Origin: Acinetobacter pittii ANC 4050
GTDB lineage: Bacteria > Pseudomonadota > Gammaproteobacteria > Pseudomonadales > Moraxellaceae
Direction: 5' to 3'
Length of the DNA: 64,000 bases
Assembly (NCBI RefSeq): GCF_000399685.1
Contig: NZ_KB976987.1
Location: 1,176,954 to 1,240,953 of the forward strand
Part shown: positions 1 through 8,846 of the stretch, one piece after another
Layout of the letters: every line of letters begins with the position of its first letter
Numbering within the stretch: position 1 is the first letter of the stretch
Position numbers and translations under genes: made by a program
The notes under the pieces: generated by a model
What the model was told of the DNA's origin: nothing
Database searches by the model: none
Seen by the model: the letters and a program-made list of their open reading frames with translations, nothing else

Positions 1-1
1 A

Positions 2-919
2 TTAACTGACAAATTATCTGCTGTTTATTTAGCCGAGTGGGCAATTTCTACTGATGGTTCGGGTTCTGATACTGACCTTAGCGCACGTAACCGTTTTATT
101 GGTTTAAAAACTGAAGGTGTTGGTACATTAAAAGTTGGTAAGTATGACTCTTACTTCAAAACTGCTGCTGGCGGTAACCAAGACATCTTTAATGACGATA
201 CACGTTTAGATATTACTAATATCATGTACGGTGAAAACCGTTTAGACAATGTGATCGGTTTTGAATTAGACCCTAAATTATTAGCTGGTTTAACATTCAA
301 CATCATGGCTCAAACTGGTGAAAGTACTTCTGATAGCAAACCGGGTGAAACTGGTAAAGATAGCAAAAATGATAGTTTCGACTCTGTATCAACTGCGCTT
401 GGCTACGAAAACAAAGATATTGGCTTAGCAGTAGCTGCTGCTGGTGACTTCGGTATTAAAGGTAAATATGCTGCTTATGGCCTAAAAGATGTCTATACAG
501 ATGCTTACCGTGTAACTGGTTCTTATGACATCGCAAAATCTGGTTTTGTGGTAGGTGCTTTATGGCAACATGCTGAACCTACTGATGACTTAACTGCATA
601 TGGTCAATCATATAAATCAGATGGTTCAATCGATAAAGCTGGTAAAGCTTACCGTGGTTTAGAGGAAGAAGCATATGCAGTAACAGCTGCTTATAAAATT
701 CCTAACACTAAACTTAAAGTGAAAGCAGAATATGCTTCAGCTGAAACACAAGTAAGTGGTCAAGCGGATCGTAAAATCGACTTGTACGGTTTAGGTCTTG
801 ATTACCAAATCAATAAACAAGCTCGCTTCTATGGCATTGTTGCTCAACAAAAACGCGACTGGTTGAATGATGACGACAAGCAAACTGTGGTAGGTACTGG
901 TATCGAATATAACTTCTAA
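2..919 (+). CDS. Outer-membrane porin, 5' end missing
   Basis: The reading frame is open from base 2, so the gene begins before the window. 305 residues are visible. The sequence is rich in alternating hydrophobic/polar beta-strand segments, in Gly, Tyr and Asp, and ends in a C-terminal Phe (GIEYNF), the usual outer-membrane beta-barrel insertion signal. The visible start (LSAVYLAEWAIS, then ARNRFIGLKTEGVGTLKVGKYD) matches the first strands of general Gram-negative porins (Porin_4/OmpC-like), and the size fits once about 50-60 N-terminal residues are added. It would form a passive diffusion channel in the outer membrane. The substrate cannot be read from the sequence. A strong hairpin terminator follows the stop codon. 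Confidence 0.85.
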   Translation, partial: LTDKLSAVYLAEWAISTDGSGSDTDLSARNRFIGLKTEGVGTLKVGKYDSYFKTAAGGNQDIFNDDTRLDITNIMYGENRLDNVIGFELDPKLLAGLTFNIMAQTGESTSDSKPGETGKDSKNDSFDSVSTALGYENKDIGLAVAAAGDFGIKGKYAAYGLKDVYTDAYRVTGSYDIAKSGFVVGALWQHAEPTDDLTAYGQSYKSDGSIDKAGKAYRGLEEEAYAVTAAYKIPNTKLKVKAEYASAETQVSGQADRKIDLYGLGLDYQINKQARFYGIVAQQKRDWLNDDDKQTVVGTGIEYNF

Positions 920-942
920 TCAGTTATGTTTGATTCATATCT

Positions 943-972
943 AAAATAAAAGGGCTCATGCCCTTTTATTTT
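943..972 (+). terminator. Intrinsic terminator of the porin gene
   Basis: There is a perfect 13-bp inverted repeat (943-955 with 960-972) with a TCAT loop. Its A-rich left arm and T-rich right arm make it usable on the plus strand, directly after the porin stop. Confidence 0.85.
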
Positions 973-986
973 ATGGTACTAAATAT

Positions 987-1019
987 AAAAAAGCCGATAT
1001 AAAAGTTATCGGCTTTTTT
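987..1019 (-). terminator. Terminator of the YidB-like gene, possibly bidirectional
   Basis: There is a perfect 13-bp stem (987-999 with 1007-1019) whose arms end in A6/T6. It lies 13 bp beyond the stop of the minus-strand YidB-like gene and would also stop read-through from the porin side. Confidence 0.8.
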
Positions 1020-1031
1020 GAAGTTTATACC

Positions 1032-1622
1032 TTATTTTAAGAAACCACTTACAAGGTTCATAACGTTTTGGATATCTTGATTTGCTTCTTGATGATCTGT
1101 ACTGTCACCCTGAGGTGTTAATGAATCAATAACCTGAGGTAAGACTGAAGCAATTGCTCCGTAAACTTGCTCTTTTGGTGCTTGGGTTTGCTCGGCAACT
1201 TGTTCAATATCGGCTGGATTAAATAAACTCTGTAATTGCTGAGTCGGAACTTCGCTATTACTTTGATTTGGATCAACCCAGCTTTGAACCTGACTTCCTA
1301 AACCCGCACCTTTCAACTTTTCTAATGCAGCCTGTAAACCACCTTGTTGCTGCACCCAACCCAAGATTAAAGGCACAACTGCAATTAATAAACTTTGTAC
1401 ACCGCCACCTGCTTGAGGTGTGTTGTTATTGCCAGTGACTTGTCCTAATACAGAACCTAGTACGCCTCCCAAGCCACCTTGAGTACCAGATGAAGTATTA
1501 CCGCCCATTTGTCCGAGTACTGAACCTAAAATTCCACCTAAACCACCTTGACCTGCTGCTTGCTGATTCCCACCTAAAGCTTGCTTAGCCAAAACTTCTA
1601 CAATGTTGCTTAAATTTGTCAT
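1032..1622 (-). CDS. YidB family protein (DUF937)
   Basis: 196 residues. The protein is low in complexity and rich in Gly, Gln and Asn. A 14-residue unit of the form QGGLGG(I/V)LGSVLGQ occurs twice, at about residues 25-38 and 48-61. A hydrophobic segment follows at about 76-92 (VQSLLIAVVPLILGWV), then the DUF937 C-terminal part with LGSQVQSWVDPNQSN and a PAD-EQVAEQT segment. These features are typical of the YidB/DUF937 family, whose biochemical role is unknown. No signal peptide is apparent. The ATG start has no competing upstream start in frame. It is transcribed alone and is followed by a strong terminator. Confidence 0.8.
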   Translation of the reverse strand: MTNLSNIVEVLAKQALGGNQQAAGQGGLGGILGSVLGQMGGNTSSGTQGGLGGVLGSVLGQVTGNNNTPQAGGGVQSLLIAVVPLILGWVQQQGGLQAALEKLKGAGLGSQVQSWVDPNQSNSEVPTQQLQSLFNPADIEQVAEQTQAPKEQVYGAIASVLPQVIDSLTPQGDSTDHQEANQDIQNVMNLVSGFLK

Positions 1623-1721
1623 GTGTAACTCTTATGTATGGTTTATACATGAGCATACGCGGATTCTTGTTAAGACAGCAAAAGCCAAATTGTTAAATTT
1701 TGAAAGAGATTTAGTGCTCTT

Positions 1722-2183
1722 TTACCAACGGAATTTATTCCAGTTTTCTGGATTTGCCCAAAATTTTGAATTAAACCAATCTGGCACATGTTTATAGGTC
1801 AAGATGTTAAATTGCCATAAAGCAAAATCACTATCATGCGAAGTTTTATCAATGAGTTGCGTAAAACCTAAAGAACGTAATAACTGTTCATCACTGCGCT
1901 TGCTCACGACAACAATGCGTTTTGCTAATAAATCTCTTAGCTTCACTAATAATTGTGATTTTTGCATATCGCTGATGTTCTGCATTTCCTCAGTATCGAA
2001 CAATACAAAACCCAAATCATAACGCTGAGTAAAAGGCAGACTTAAAAGCTCAGTTACGGTAAAATAGTGCCATTGAATTGCGTTATTCTGGTCAATTTTC
2101 TGGCCAATACAAAGTGCAGTATGAATGGGCTGTTCGTTTGATAAATCGTCTAGCATAGAAGTGATGACATTTTGTTCAGCCAT
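1722..2183 (-). CDS. Conserved hypothetical protein (DUF6231-like)
   Basis: 153 residues, soluble, without signal peptide or membrane segment. The pattern is a short alpha/beta fold: a hydrophobic strand (HTALCIGQ), a second strand (YDLGFVLFDTEE), a helix rich in Leu/Lys, a strand (RIVVVSKRSDEQLLRSLGF) and a Trp-rich tail ending NPENWNKFRW. This resembles a degenerate Rossmann or methyltransferase-like domain without recognisable catalytic residues. I associate it with the small DUF6231 family of Acinetobacter and pseudomonads, but that assignment is from memory. It is divergent from the DUF2797 gene, only about 40 bp away, so the two probably share a promoter region. Confidence 0.6.
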   Translation of the reverse strand: MAEQNVITSMLDDLSNEQPIHTALCIGQKIDQNNAIQWHYFTVTELLSLPFTQRYDLGFVLFDTEEMQNISDMQKSQLLVKLRDLLAKRIVVVSKRSDEQLLRSLGFTQLIDKTSHDSDFALWQFNILTYKHVPDWFNSKFWANPENWNKFRW

Positions 2184-2222
2184 AACTGCAACCCTTAATT
2201 GAAAGATGTGAGTTTAAACTTT

Positions 2223-3092
2223 ATGGAACTACAAGGCATTTGCCATAAAATGCATGCAGGCCTAAAAGATGCTAGTGTAACTGATCAACAGACAACCAAG
2301 GCAAATGTTGAATACAAATTTGTATTAGACCGTTCAGAAATTGATCTTCCTTTTAATTTAGGACAAGAACTAGAAATCGAATGGACAGGTAATATTTATT
2401 GCACGTCATGTGGCACTAAAACACCGAAATCTTATTCTCAAGGTCACTGCTTTAAATGTTTTAAAACCAAAGCGGAATGTGACCTTTGCATTATGAAACC
2501 TGAAACATGTCACTATCATTTAGGCACATGCCGTGAAGATGATTTTGCCCATAATGTTTGTTTCCAGCCCCATATTGTATATTTGGCAAACTCTAGTGCT
2601 TTAAAAGTGGGAATTACCCGCGTTAGCCATATGCCAGGTCGTTGGTTAGATCAAGGCGCAACTCAAGCCTTACCTATTTTAAAAGTTGGATCACGCCGTT
2701 TATCTGGTCAGCTTGAAACCATGTTTGGCTCTTTAATTGCTGATAAGACAGATTGGCGTAAACTTCTTAAAGGTGAAGCTGAGCCTTTAAATATGATTGA
2801 ACAGCGTGATCAATTAATTGAAGAGTTTGCACCTAAAATTCAATCTATTCGTGAGGAATTCAGTCAAAACCTTGAATTTAACGAAACTGTTGAATTATTA
2901 GAAAACGAATTACCACGTGAGTTTGTTTACCCAGTTGAGCAATATCCTGAAAAAATTAAGTCTCTAAATCTGGATAAAACACCAAAAATTCGCGGTGTAT
3001 TACAAGGTATTAAAGGCCAATATTTAATTTTTGACATTGGTGTTATCAACATTCGTAAATATACGGGTTACGAGCTCATCGTACGTGCATAA
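2223..3092 (+). CDS. DUF2797 family protein with a zinc-ribbon-like Cys cluster
   Basis: 289 residues from the ATG at 2223. A TTG at 2199 in the same frame is possible but has no ribosome binding site, while the ATG has a GTGAG element about 10 bases upstream. Near residues 55-105 there is a dense set of Cys (IYCTSCGTK, HCFKCFKTKAECDLC, ETCHYHLGTC, NVCF) that could bind one or two zinc ions. It is followed by a GIY-YIG-like stretch (IVYLANSSALKVGITRV) and WLDQGATQALPI, both characteristic of DUF2797. The family has no assigned function. The GIY-YIG resemblance hints at a nuclease-like fold, but I cannot show a full active site. Confidence 0.7.
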   Translation: MELQGICHKMHAGLKDASVTDQQTTKANVEYKFVLDRSEIDLPFNLGQELEIEWTGNIYCTSCGTKTPKSYSQGHCFKCFKTKAECDLCIMKPETCHYHLGTCREDDFAHNVCFQPHIVYLANSSALKVGITRVSHMPGRWLDQGATQALPILKVGSRRLSGQLETMFGSLIADKTDWRKLLKGEAEPLNMIEQRDQLIEEFAPKIQSIREEFSQNLEFNETVELLENELPREFVYPVEQYPEKIKSLNLDKTPKIRGVLQGIKGQYLIFDIGVINIRKYTGYELIVRA

Positions 3093-3097
3093 ATAGA

Positions 3098-3121
3098 AAA
3101 GGCATTCATAAGAATGCCTTT
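3098..3121. terminator. Bidirectional terminator between the DUF2797 gene and lpxB
   Basis: There is a 10-bp perfect stem (3098-3107 with 3112-3121) with a four-base loop. T-runs follow it on the plus strand and A-runs precede it. It sits 5 bp after the plus-strand gene and 3 bp before the lpxB stop, so it serves both. Confidence 0.8.
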
Positions 3122-3123
3122 TT

Positions 3124-4299
3124 TTATTTTTCGAGCACATTTAAGATGACTTGAACCGGATCTTCCGTATTTCCAGAAATAAGCTGTTTATGCATAGTTA
3201 AATGCTGCATCACTTGAATTTGAGCAGTTTCCACATTCATCAGTTTTTCTATTTCAGCTGCTAAGTTTTCTGGTGTTGCATCGGTTTGAATAAGTTCTTC
3301 AATTACTTTTTTACCCGCAATAATATTAGGTAAAGAATAATAAGGAATTTTCACTAAAAACTTGGCAATTAAGTAAGTTAACCAATGCAACTCATAAAAA
3401 GTGACCATCGGTCGATGCATTAACATTGCTTCTAATGTCGCCGTTCCAGATGCTAAAGCGATAATATCACTCGCATTCATGACCATACGGCCAATTTTAG
3501 ATTCACTATCCGTATTTTCTAAAATATGAATTTTTGCTTTTAACTGAGGTGCTAATTGTTCGACACCCTGCGCAATCTGTTGTTTACGAGCATCGTTAAT
3601 CGCGGGAATCAAAAATTGAATGTCTGGATGTTTCGTATTCAAAATATTAGCAGCACCCAGCAGCATAGGAAGAAGTCGTTCCACTTCTCCTTTTCGGCTA
3701 CCTGGTAACAAAGCAATATGTTTCTGATTTTCATCAATACCTAATTGTTGTTTGGCAATTTGAATCGGATTCTCAACCGGTAATTGTTTAGCTAATGGAT
3801 GTCCTACGAATGCTGCTGGAACTTCATATCGTTCATAGAAGACTTTTTCAAAAGGAAATAAGCACAGTACTAAATCGACACTCTGTTTGATGCCGTGAAC
3901 ACGTCCTTGACGCCATGCCCAAACCGAAGGACTCACATATTGAACAGTTTTTATTGGAAGATTCTTTTCCTTAATACTTTTTGAAAGTCTGAGGTTAAAG
4001 TCAGGTGCATCAATTCCAATAAAAATATCAACTGGGTTTTGAGTCCATTGACTGATTAGACCATCCCTCACGGCGAATAGCTTTTTTAAGTCTTTTAAGA
4101 CCTCAACAATCCCCATCACAGACAGAGTTTCCATTGGGTAATAACTGTTAAAACCTTCAGCAATCATTTGAGGACCACCGATTCCCTCAAATTCGGCATC
4201 GATTCCTTGTTCTCGGAAACTACGCATAAGCTTAACGCCAAGCGTATCTCCAGAAACTTCCCCAACTACAATGCCTATTTTAAGTTTTCGATTTGCCAA
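3124..4299 (-). CDS. lpxB: Lipid-A-disaccharide synthase
   Basis: 391 residues (E. coli LpxB has 382). This family-19 glycosyltransferase condenses UDP-2,3-diacylglucosamine with lipid X to form the lipid A disaccharide on the inner face of the inner membrane. The N-terminal GEVSGDTLG motif, the EGIGGPQM segment, the APDFNLRL and VSPSVWAWRQGR motifs, the LLPGSRKGEVERLLP nucleotide-binding motif and the late ASGTATLEAML motif are all present and in order. The gene stands alone here rather than beside lpxA/fabZ. The downstream hairpin is shared with the convergent gene. Confidence 0.97.
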   Translation of the reverse strand: MANRKLKIGIVVGEVSGDTLGVKLMRSFREQGIDAEFEGIGGPQMIAEGFNSYYPMETLSVMGIVEVLKDLKKLFAVRDGLISQWTQNPVDIFIGIDAPDFNLRLSKSIKEKNLPIKTVQYVSPSVWAWRQGRVHGIKQSVDLVLCLFPFEKVFYERYEVPAAFVGHPLAKQLPVENPIQIAKQQLGIDENQKHIALLPGSRKGEVERLLPMLLGAANILNTKHPDIQFLIPAINDARKQQIAQGVEQLAPQLKAKIHILENTDSESKIGRMVMNASDIIALASGTATLEAMLMHRPMVTFYELHWLTYLIAKFLVKIPYYSLPNIIAGKKVIEELIQTDATPENLAAEIEKLMNVETAQIQVMQHLTMHKQLISGNTEDPVQVILNVLEK

Positions 4300-4460
4300 G
4301 GCGAATTACCCAAGAATTTGAAATAACGCATTCTAGCATATAGGTTTCCCAATCTTGAACTCGAAAGAAATCTCGGTATTAAAAGTAATACATGGATTAT
4401 TACTATCTAAAATTACATTCATCACCTACTTTTTAATCTAAATTAACAATGTTATTTGAA

Positions 4461-4489
4461 TTGTAGCTTACATTCACAAACAATAAAAT
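4461..4489 (+). promoter_or_regulatory. Predicted sigma-70 promoter of the siderophore receptor operon
   Basis: A TTGTAG -35 element (4461-4466), a 17-bp spacer and a TAAAAT -10 element (4484-4489) place the start of transcription near 4496. That is downstream of the first in-frame ATG (4492), so translation should start at the ATG at 4522. Confidence 0.55.
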
Positions 4490-4506
4490 AAATGAGAATT
4501 ATTTAC
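4488..4506 (+). promoter_or_regulatory. Predicted Fur box
   Basis: The 19-bp stretch, with core AATGAGAATTATTTAC, matches the Fur consensus GATAATGATAATCATTATC at about 12 positions and has the usual 6-1-6 arrangement. It overlaps the predicted -10 and transcription start, a placement suited to iron-dependent repression. Confidence 0.65.
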
Positions 4507-4521
4507 ATTATCTTTAATCCC

Positions 4522-6621
4522 ATGAATATCCCACCTCGACCATTTAAGCTTACCGTAATCGCCTGCGCGATTTGTTATGCGAACCTCTCTTATGCTCAAG
4601 ACTCAGAGGTACAAGCTTTACAGACAATTCAAATTAAAGCATCAGATGCTGAGCAGTCTTCGGAACAAACTAAAGCATATAATGTTAAAAACTCGAGTAG
4701 CGCAACCAAGCTTAATATTGAGGCTAAAGAAACTCCACAAACTATTAATGTCGTTACTCGTCAGCAAATTGAAGATTTCGGGCTTAGCAGTACCCGAGAT
4801 ATTTTAAGTAATACACCCGGTGTAACTGTAACCGGATTGGAAACAAACCGCACAACTTATACTGCTCGTGGTTTCGACATTTCAAATATTTTGGTAGATG
4901 GGATCGGTATCCCTCAAGTTGATAGCTATAATTACAATAATAGTGATGCGGATAGTTATTTCTACGATCGCGTTGAAATTGTCAAAGGTGCTGATGCTCT
5001 AACGAATGCGCTAGGTGATCCGGGGGCTACAATTAACTATATTCGTAAACGTCCGACTCAAGAATTTCAAGCAAATGCTGGTGTGAGCTATGGTTCATGG
5101 GATACGCAGCGTTATGAAGCTGATATTTCAGGGTCTCTCACTCAAGATGGACGAGTAAGAGGACGTCTCGTAGGTTATGAGAAAGTCGGAGATTCTTATC
5201 TAGACCGCTATTCAGAAGAAAAAAACGGATTTCAAGGAATTTTAGAGGCTGACGTTACAGACACCACGAATGTTTCAGCAGGATATTCCAAAACTCGTCA
5301 ATACGCTAATGGTTCTCAATGGGGTGCTCTACCCTTGGTTAATTCCAAAGGCGAACCATTAAGTTATTCTCGTAACTATAATTATGCACCTTCATGGACA
5401 TACTACGATTGGGAAATAGATAATTATTTTGCCAATATTGAACAAAAATTATGGGGAGACTGGAAGTTAAGATTAGGATATAACCTAAAAAAATCAGATG
5501 TTAAAGATAAAATGCTTTATCTCAGCGGCTCTCCGTCTGATACTGACAATACATCTGGTATTTCGCTCTATCCAGAGATTTATAATCAAAAATTTAAAGA
5601 AACTACTGCTAATGCAGACATTCAAGGTACTTTTAATTTATTAGGGCAGCAACACGAAGCAAATATTGGTTATAACTGGTCAAAGTATAGCGCTCAAAGT
5701 GTTTATTCGTATGGTAGTAGTTTAGGTGTTATTACCACAGATTTACCAAGCTGGACTCCTGATGAACCGACTTGGGGAGACTTTACCTATGCTGACCCAG
5801 AAGAAAGAACCATGAAGTCCGTTTACGGTGCAACTCGCCTTCATTTAGGAGAGGATCTGAAATTTATCTTAGGTGCCAACTACACTGAAATCGACACTTT
5901 AGAATATAAAAAGAATAAAGTTTCTCCATATGCAGGTATTACATATAACTTTACTCCTGAATATACAGGTTATATGAGTTATACCTCTATTTTTAGACCA
6001 CAAACTGTTATCGATCTTTCTACTAAACAAACAGCTGTACCAGTAGAGGGTGAAAGCTATGAATTAGGTGTAAAAAGCGCTTGGTTAGATGGGGCTTTAA
6101 CAGGAAATATCGCCATCTTTAGAACAGATGAAGATAATTTTGCACTAAACCCATTATGGGATCCGCTTTATAACAAATACTCATCTCCAATCGGAACAAT
6201 TAGATCGCAAGGTGTTGAGGTCGGATTAACTGGAAAATTAACTGATAACTTAGATTTGGTTTTTGGTTTTTCAACATTTAGTCTAAAAAATATGGAAACG
6301 GGTGAAAGAGGTAGACCTAATATCCCGACTCAAACACTTAATGTTTTAGCTTCTTATACTGTTCCACAGATTCCAAAATTAAAAGTTGGTGCAAGCATTA
6401 AGTGGCAAGATGATATACATGACACCTCTTACTCAACTGTAAAACAAGATGCGTATGCATTGCTTAACGTTATGGCCAGTTATGATTTAAACGAACATGT
6501 ACTGTTCCAAGTAAATGGAAACAATCTAACAAATGAAAAATATTTGACAGGTTTATCTGGTGGCCAAGGTTACTATGGCGCTCCAGCCAACTATACAGTT
6601 GCTGTAAAGTTTAAATATTAA
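4522..6621 (+). CDS. TonB-dependent ferric-siderophore receptor (FhuE/FpvA-like)
   Basis: 699 residues from the ATG at 4522; an upstream ATG at 4492 lies inside the Fur box and before the predicted transcription start. A signal peptide (cleavage after YANLSYA) leads to a TonB-box region, the plug domain (TINVVTRQQIEDFG, then SNTPGVTVTG, YTARGFDISNILVDG, RVEIVKGADALTNALGDPGA) and a 22-strand barrel ending in VKFKY with a C-terminal aromatic. The IEDFG and RGFDI-NILVDG motifs place it in the siderophore receptor class that takes hydroxamate or mixed siderophores (FhuE, FoxA, FpvA). The ligand is not determined by sequence. It is the first gene of an iron-regulated operon and is followed by a hairpin and by reductase-type membrane genes. 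Confidence 0.9.
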   Translation: MNIPPRPFKLTVIACAICYANLSYAQDSEVQALQTIQIKASDAEQSSEQTKAYNVKNSSSATKLNIEAKETPQTINVVTRQQIEDFGLSSTRDILSNTPGVTVTGLETNRTTYTARGFDISNILVDGIGIPQVDSYNYNNSDADSYFYDRVEIVKGADALTNALGDPGATINYIRKRPTQEFQANAGVSYGSWDTQRYEADISGSLTQDGRVRGRLVGYEKVGDSYLDRYSEEKNGFQGILEADVTDTTNVSAGYSKTRQYANGSQWGALPLVNSKGEPLSYSRNYNYAPSWTYYDWEIDNYFANIEQKLWGDWKLRLGYNLKKSDVKDKMLYLSGSPSDTDNTSGISLYPEIYNQKFKETTANADIQGTFNLLGQQHEANIGYNWSKYSAQSVYSYGSSLGVITTDLPSWTPDEPTWGDFTYADPEERTMKSVYGATRLHLGEDLKFILGANYTEIDTLEYKKNKVSPYAGITYNFTPEYTGYMSYTSIFRPQTVIDLSTKQTAVPVEGESYELGVKSAWLDGALTGNIAIFRTDEDNFALNPLWDPLYNKYSSPIGTIRSQGVEVGLTGKLTDNLDLVFGFSTFSLKNMETGERGRPNIPTQTLNVLASYTVPQIPKLKVGASIKWQDDIHDTSYSTVKQDAYALLNVMASYDLNEHVLFQVNGNNLTNEKYLTGLSGGQGYYGAPANYTVAVKFKY

Positions 6622-6627
6622 TATCGT

Positions 6628-6653
6628 AGCCAATCCCAATTTAGGGATTGGCT
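6628..6653 (+). terminator. Hairpin between receptor and membrane genes (attenuator-like)
   Basis: There is a perfect 10-bp stem (6628-6637 with 6644-6653) with an AATTTA loop 6 bp after the receptor stop. It is followed by a broken T-rich stretch rather than a clean U-run, so partial read-through into the downstream genes is likely. Confidence 0.6.
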
Positions 6654-6687
6654 TTACTTATTATTCTTTGTGTATGTGTCAGTCAAG

Positions 6688-6987
6688 ATGTCCAAAACTG
6701 TAAATCTCCCAGTGTCATATCGTATAAAAGTTTTCTATCGATTCTTGCTAGTTTTCGGTATGGGCTTTGCCTGTATGGCGTATTTAAGTCTTGGACTCAC
6801 TGGAATTTTCCTTTTGTCCCTCGACAAAGCTGAAGCTATATATCTCGCGGCATTTATAGCGATTTTATTTTACGTCGTCTTTGTAATTGCTGGTTTCTGC
6901 ATTCAATCACTTTTGAAACTCACTGGGCTGTCGATCATTTTGTGCGCCCTTTTCTTTTCTGTGACACGTATGGTGGGTTATGCATAA
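6688..6987 (+). CDS. Small inner-membrane protein, DUF3649-like
   Basis: 99 residues from the ATG at 6688 (a GTG at 6670 is in frame). Three hydrophobic segments at about 16-40, 50-72 and 78-96 suggest an integral inner-membrane protein with short loops. Its size and its position between a TonB siderophore receptor and a PepSY membrane protein fit the DUF3649 group of iron-uptake-associated proteins. That name rests on context more than on motifs. Its stop overlaps the start of the next gene by 8 bases, indicating translational coupling. Confidence 0.65.
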   Translation: MSKTVNLPVSYRIKVFYRFLLVFGMGFACMAYLSLGLTGIFLLSLDKAEAIYLAAFIAILFYVVFVIAGFCIQSLLKLTGLSIILCALFFSVTRMVGYA

Positions 6988-8536
6988 GGGTATACGTCAA
7001 TCTATGGCATGGCTACACTCATGGACTGGCTTAATTTTTGGATGGCTGGTGTTTGCCATTTTCTTAATGGGTAGCCTATCTTATTACCGACACGAAATTA
7101 ATTTATGGATGCAACCTGCACTTGCGCAATATGAAGTAAAGCAAGATATTGCTATTAAAACAGCATATCAATATTTACAAAAAAACGCTCCAGACGCCAA
7201 ATCTTGGTATTTAACTGTTGCAACACCAGAAAGTCCCGTCAACACTATGTACTGGGAAAAAGCTGACGGCGGTTATGGCAATGCCACGCTTGATGCTAAC
7301 ACAGGTAAAGAACTTCAACTTTCGGCGACCTTAGGCGGCGATTTTTTTTACCGTTTCCATTACCAACTTTTTGGTATTCCAATCATCGTTGGACGATTAG
7401 TGGTGTGTCTTGCCGCATTTATTATGCTGATTGCTTTGATTTCAGGCATTATTACCCACAAAAAAATATTCACCGACTTTTTTACTTTACGTACATTTAA
7501 GTCTCAGCGTTCATGGTTAGACTTTCATAATATTTCTTCAGTCGTTGCACTACCCTTCTTTTTAACCATTACGTTTACAGGCTTAGCTATTTTCTTTTAT
7601 TTATATCTGCCTTGGGGAATGCAAAAAATTTACCCCCAAAACCCTTATCAGTATTTTACTGAGATTCGCACAAAGACTGTACTTGAGAATCAATCGATTC
7701 AGCCTGCTCAAAACTTAGCTATCGATAAGCTACTAAAACAAGTTCAACAAAGTTGGGGGAATCAACTTTTATCAACGATTAGTGTAAAAAACCCGAATAC
7801 TAATCAAGCTCAAATTACTTTTCTTCAAAAAGAAGATCACTCCATCACTCGTAATCAGGCTCAAATTACATTAAATGCTTCAACTGGCAAAGTCTTAGCA
7901 GATACACGTAATAATAGTCCTATTGCAACGCTAAATGCGGGTGTTTATGGCTTACACATGGCGACATTTGCTCAACCTTTACTACGCTTAGGATTCTTTT
8001 TCTCAGGCATTTTAGGCTGTGTAATGATTGCCTCTGGTCTGTTACTTTGGAGTCTTAAACGCCAAATTCAAAATAAAAATAGTAAGTTTCATTTCGGACA
8101 TTATTTAGTTGACCGTTTAAATGTTGCGGCATTTATTGGATTGCCTTGTGCAACTGTTGCCTATTTAAGCGCTAATCGGTTATTTACAGTCACTTCAACC
8201 ACGATCAATTATGAAGTTTATAGCTTTTTCTTGGTTTGGTTAATCAGTTTAATCACTGCACTAATCACTAAAAAGCAGCATTTATGGCGAACTCAACTTT
8301 GCTTTTTTATTATGCTCAGTATTGCACTTCCAATCTTAAATCTAAGTTATTTAGTCAAACATGATTATGTACAAAATTTGAGTGATTATTTGACCTTTAC
8401 ACGTGTAGATGTGTTTTTGTGGATATTTGCAGCGTTAGCCATTTTTATATTCTGCAAAATTCAACCTATTCAGCATAAGGCTGTAGAAAAAATTCAAAAA
8501 AAGCTAAATAAATTAAATACTGAGGTGAGCTCATGA
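6980..8536 (+). CDS. PepSY-associated membrane protein, candidate ferri-siderophore reductase
   Basis: 518 residues. The N-terminal segment HSWTGLIFGWLVFAIFLMGSLSYYRHEI is the classic PepSY_TM first helix with conserved His. A periplasmic PepSY domain follows, then helices at about 135-155, 190-210 and 340-360, and a C-terminal bundle with further helices. His residues lie near membrane borders (HYQLFG, LDFHNISS, YGLHMATF). The architecture matches FoxB/FpvG/PiuB-type inner-membrane proteins. FoxB and FpvG reduce or release iron from siderophores in the periplasm. I infer the same role here because the gene sits in an operon with a ferric-siderophore receptor. It overlaps its neighbours at both ends. 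Confidence 0.85.
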   Translation: MHKGIRQSMAWLHSWTGLIFGWLVFAIFLMGSLSYYRHEINLWMQPALAQYEVKQDIAIKTAYQYLQKNAPDAKSWYLTVATPESPVNTMYWEKADGGYGNATLDANTGKELQLSATLGGDFFYRFHYQLFGIPIIVGRLVVCLAAFIMLIALISGIITHKKIFTDFFTLRTFKSQRSWLDFHNISSVVALPFFLTITFTGLAIFFYLYLPWGMQKIYPQNPYQYFTEIRTKTVLENQSIQPAQNLAIDKLLKQVQQSWGNQLLSTISVKNPNTNQAQITFLQKEDHSITRNQAQITLNASTGKVLADTRNNSPIATLNAGVYGLHMATFAQPLLRLGFFFSGILGCVMIASGLLLWSLKRQIQNKNSKFHFGHYLVDRLNVAAFIGLPCATVAYLSANRLFTVTSTTINYEVYSFFLVWLISLITALITKKQHLWRTQLCFFIMLSIALPILNLSYLVKHDYVQNLSDYLTFTRVDVFLWIFAALAIFIFCKIQPIQHKAVEKIQKKLNKLNTEVSS

Positions 8537-8814
8537 TTGTTATAGCTTTCATCTTAATTTTATTAGGAATGTATTTGCTATTTATGGCGAGCGAGAAATA
8601 TAGATCGCCAAAATCAACAGGACATTTCAAATCGTTGGCTCAAAAGTATTACCGACACTTTAAAGTCGCTGCATTCATATTATTTGGTTTATGTGCATTT
8701 ATTCTTATTCACCAATATAAATTTTCAATTGGTTTTGTGAGTTGGTGGATCTTCGCAACGCCATTAACTTTTATTTTTATACTTTTAATTAATCCACTAA
8801 AGTCATCAAAATAA
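8533..8814 (+). CDS. Small membrane protein, DUF3325-like
   Basis: 93 residues with three hydrophobic segments (1-19, 42-60, 66-86) and a basic loop KYRSPKSTGHFKSLAQKYYR between the first and second. The ATG overlaps the stop of the PepSY gene (ATGA), so the two are translationally coupled. DUF3325 proteins typically follow PepSY proteins in iron-uptake operons, and the order receptor, DUF3649-like, PepSY, DUF3325-like is the recurring one. Its individual role is unknown. Confidence 0.7.
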   Translation: MIVIAFILILLGMYLLFMASEKYRSPKSTGHFKSLAQKYYRHFKVAAFILFGLCAFILIHQYKFSIGFVSWWIFATPLTFIFILLINPLKSSK

Positions 8815-8846
8815 TCATTTTCTTTAAAAATGATGAAAAATAGTAC

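Noticed and set aside
1603..2022. Plus-strand frames opposite the minus-strand genes at 1032-2183
   Set aside because: They mirror real genes, have atypical composition for proteins and no ribosome sites.
4492..4521. N-terminal extension of the siderophore receptor from ATG 4492
   Set aside because: It lies in the Fur box and before the predicted transcription start; the signal peptide starts properly at 4522.
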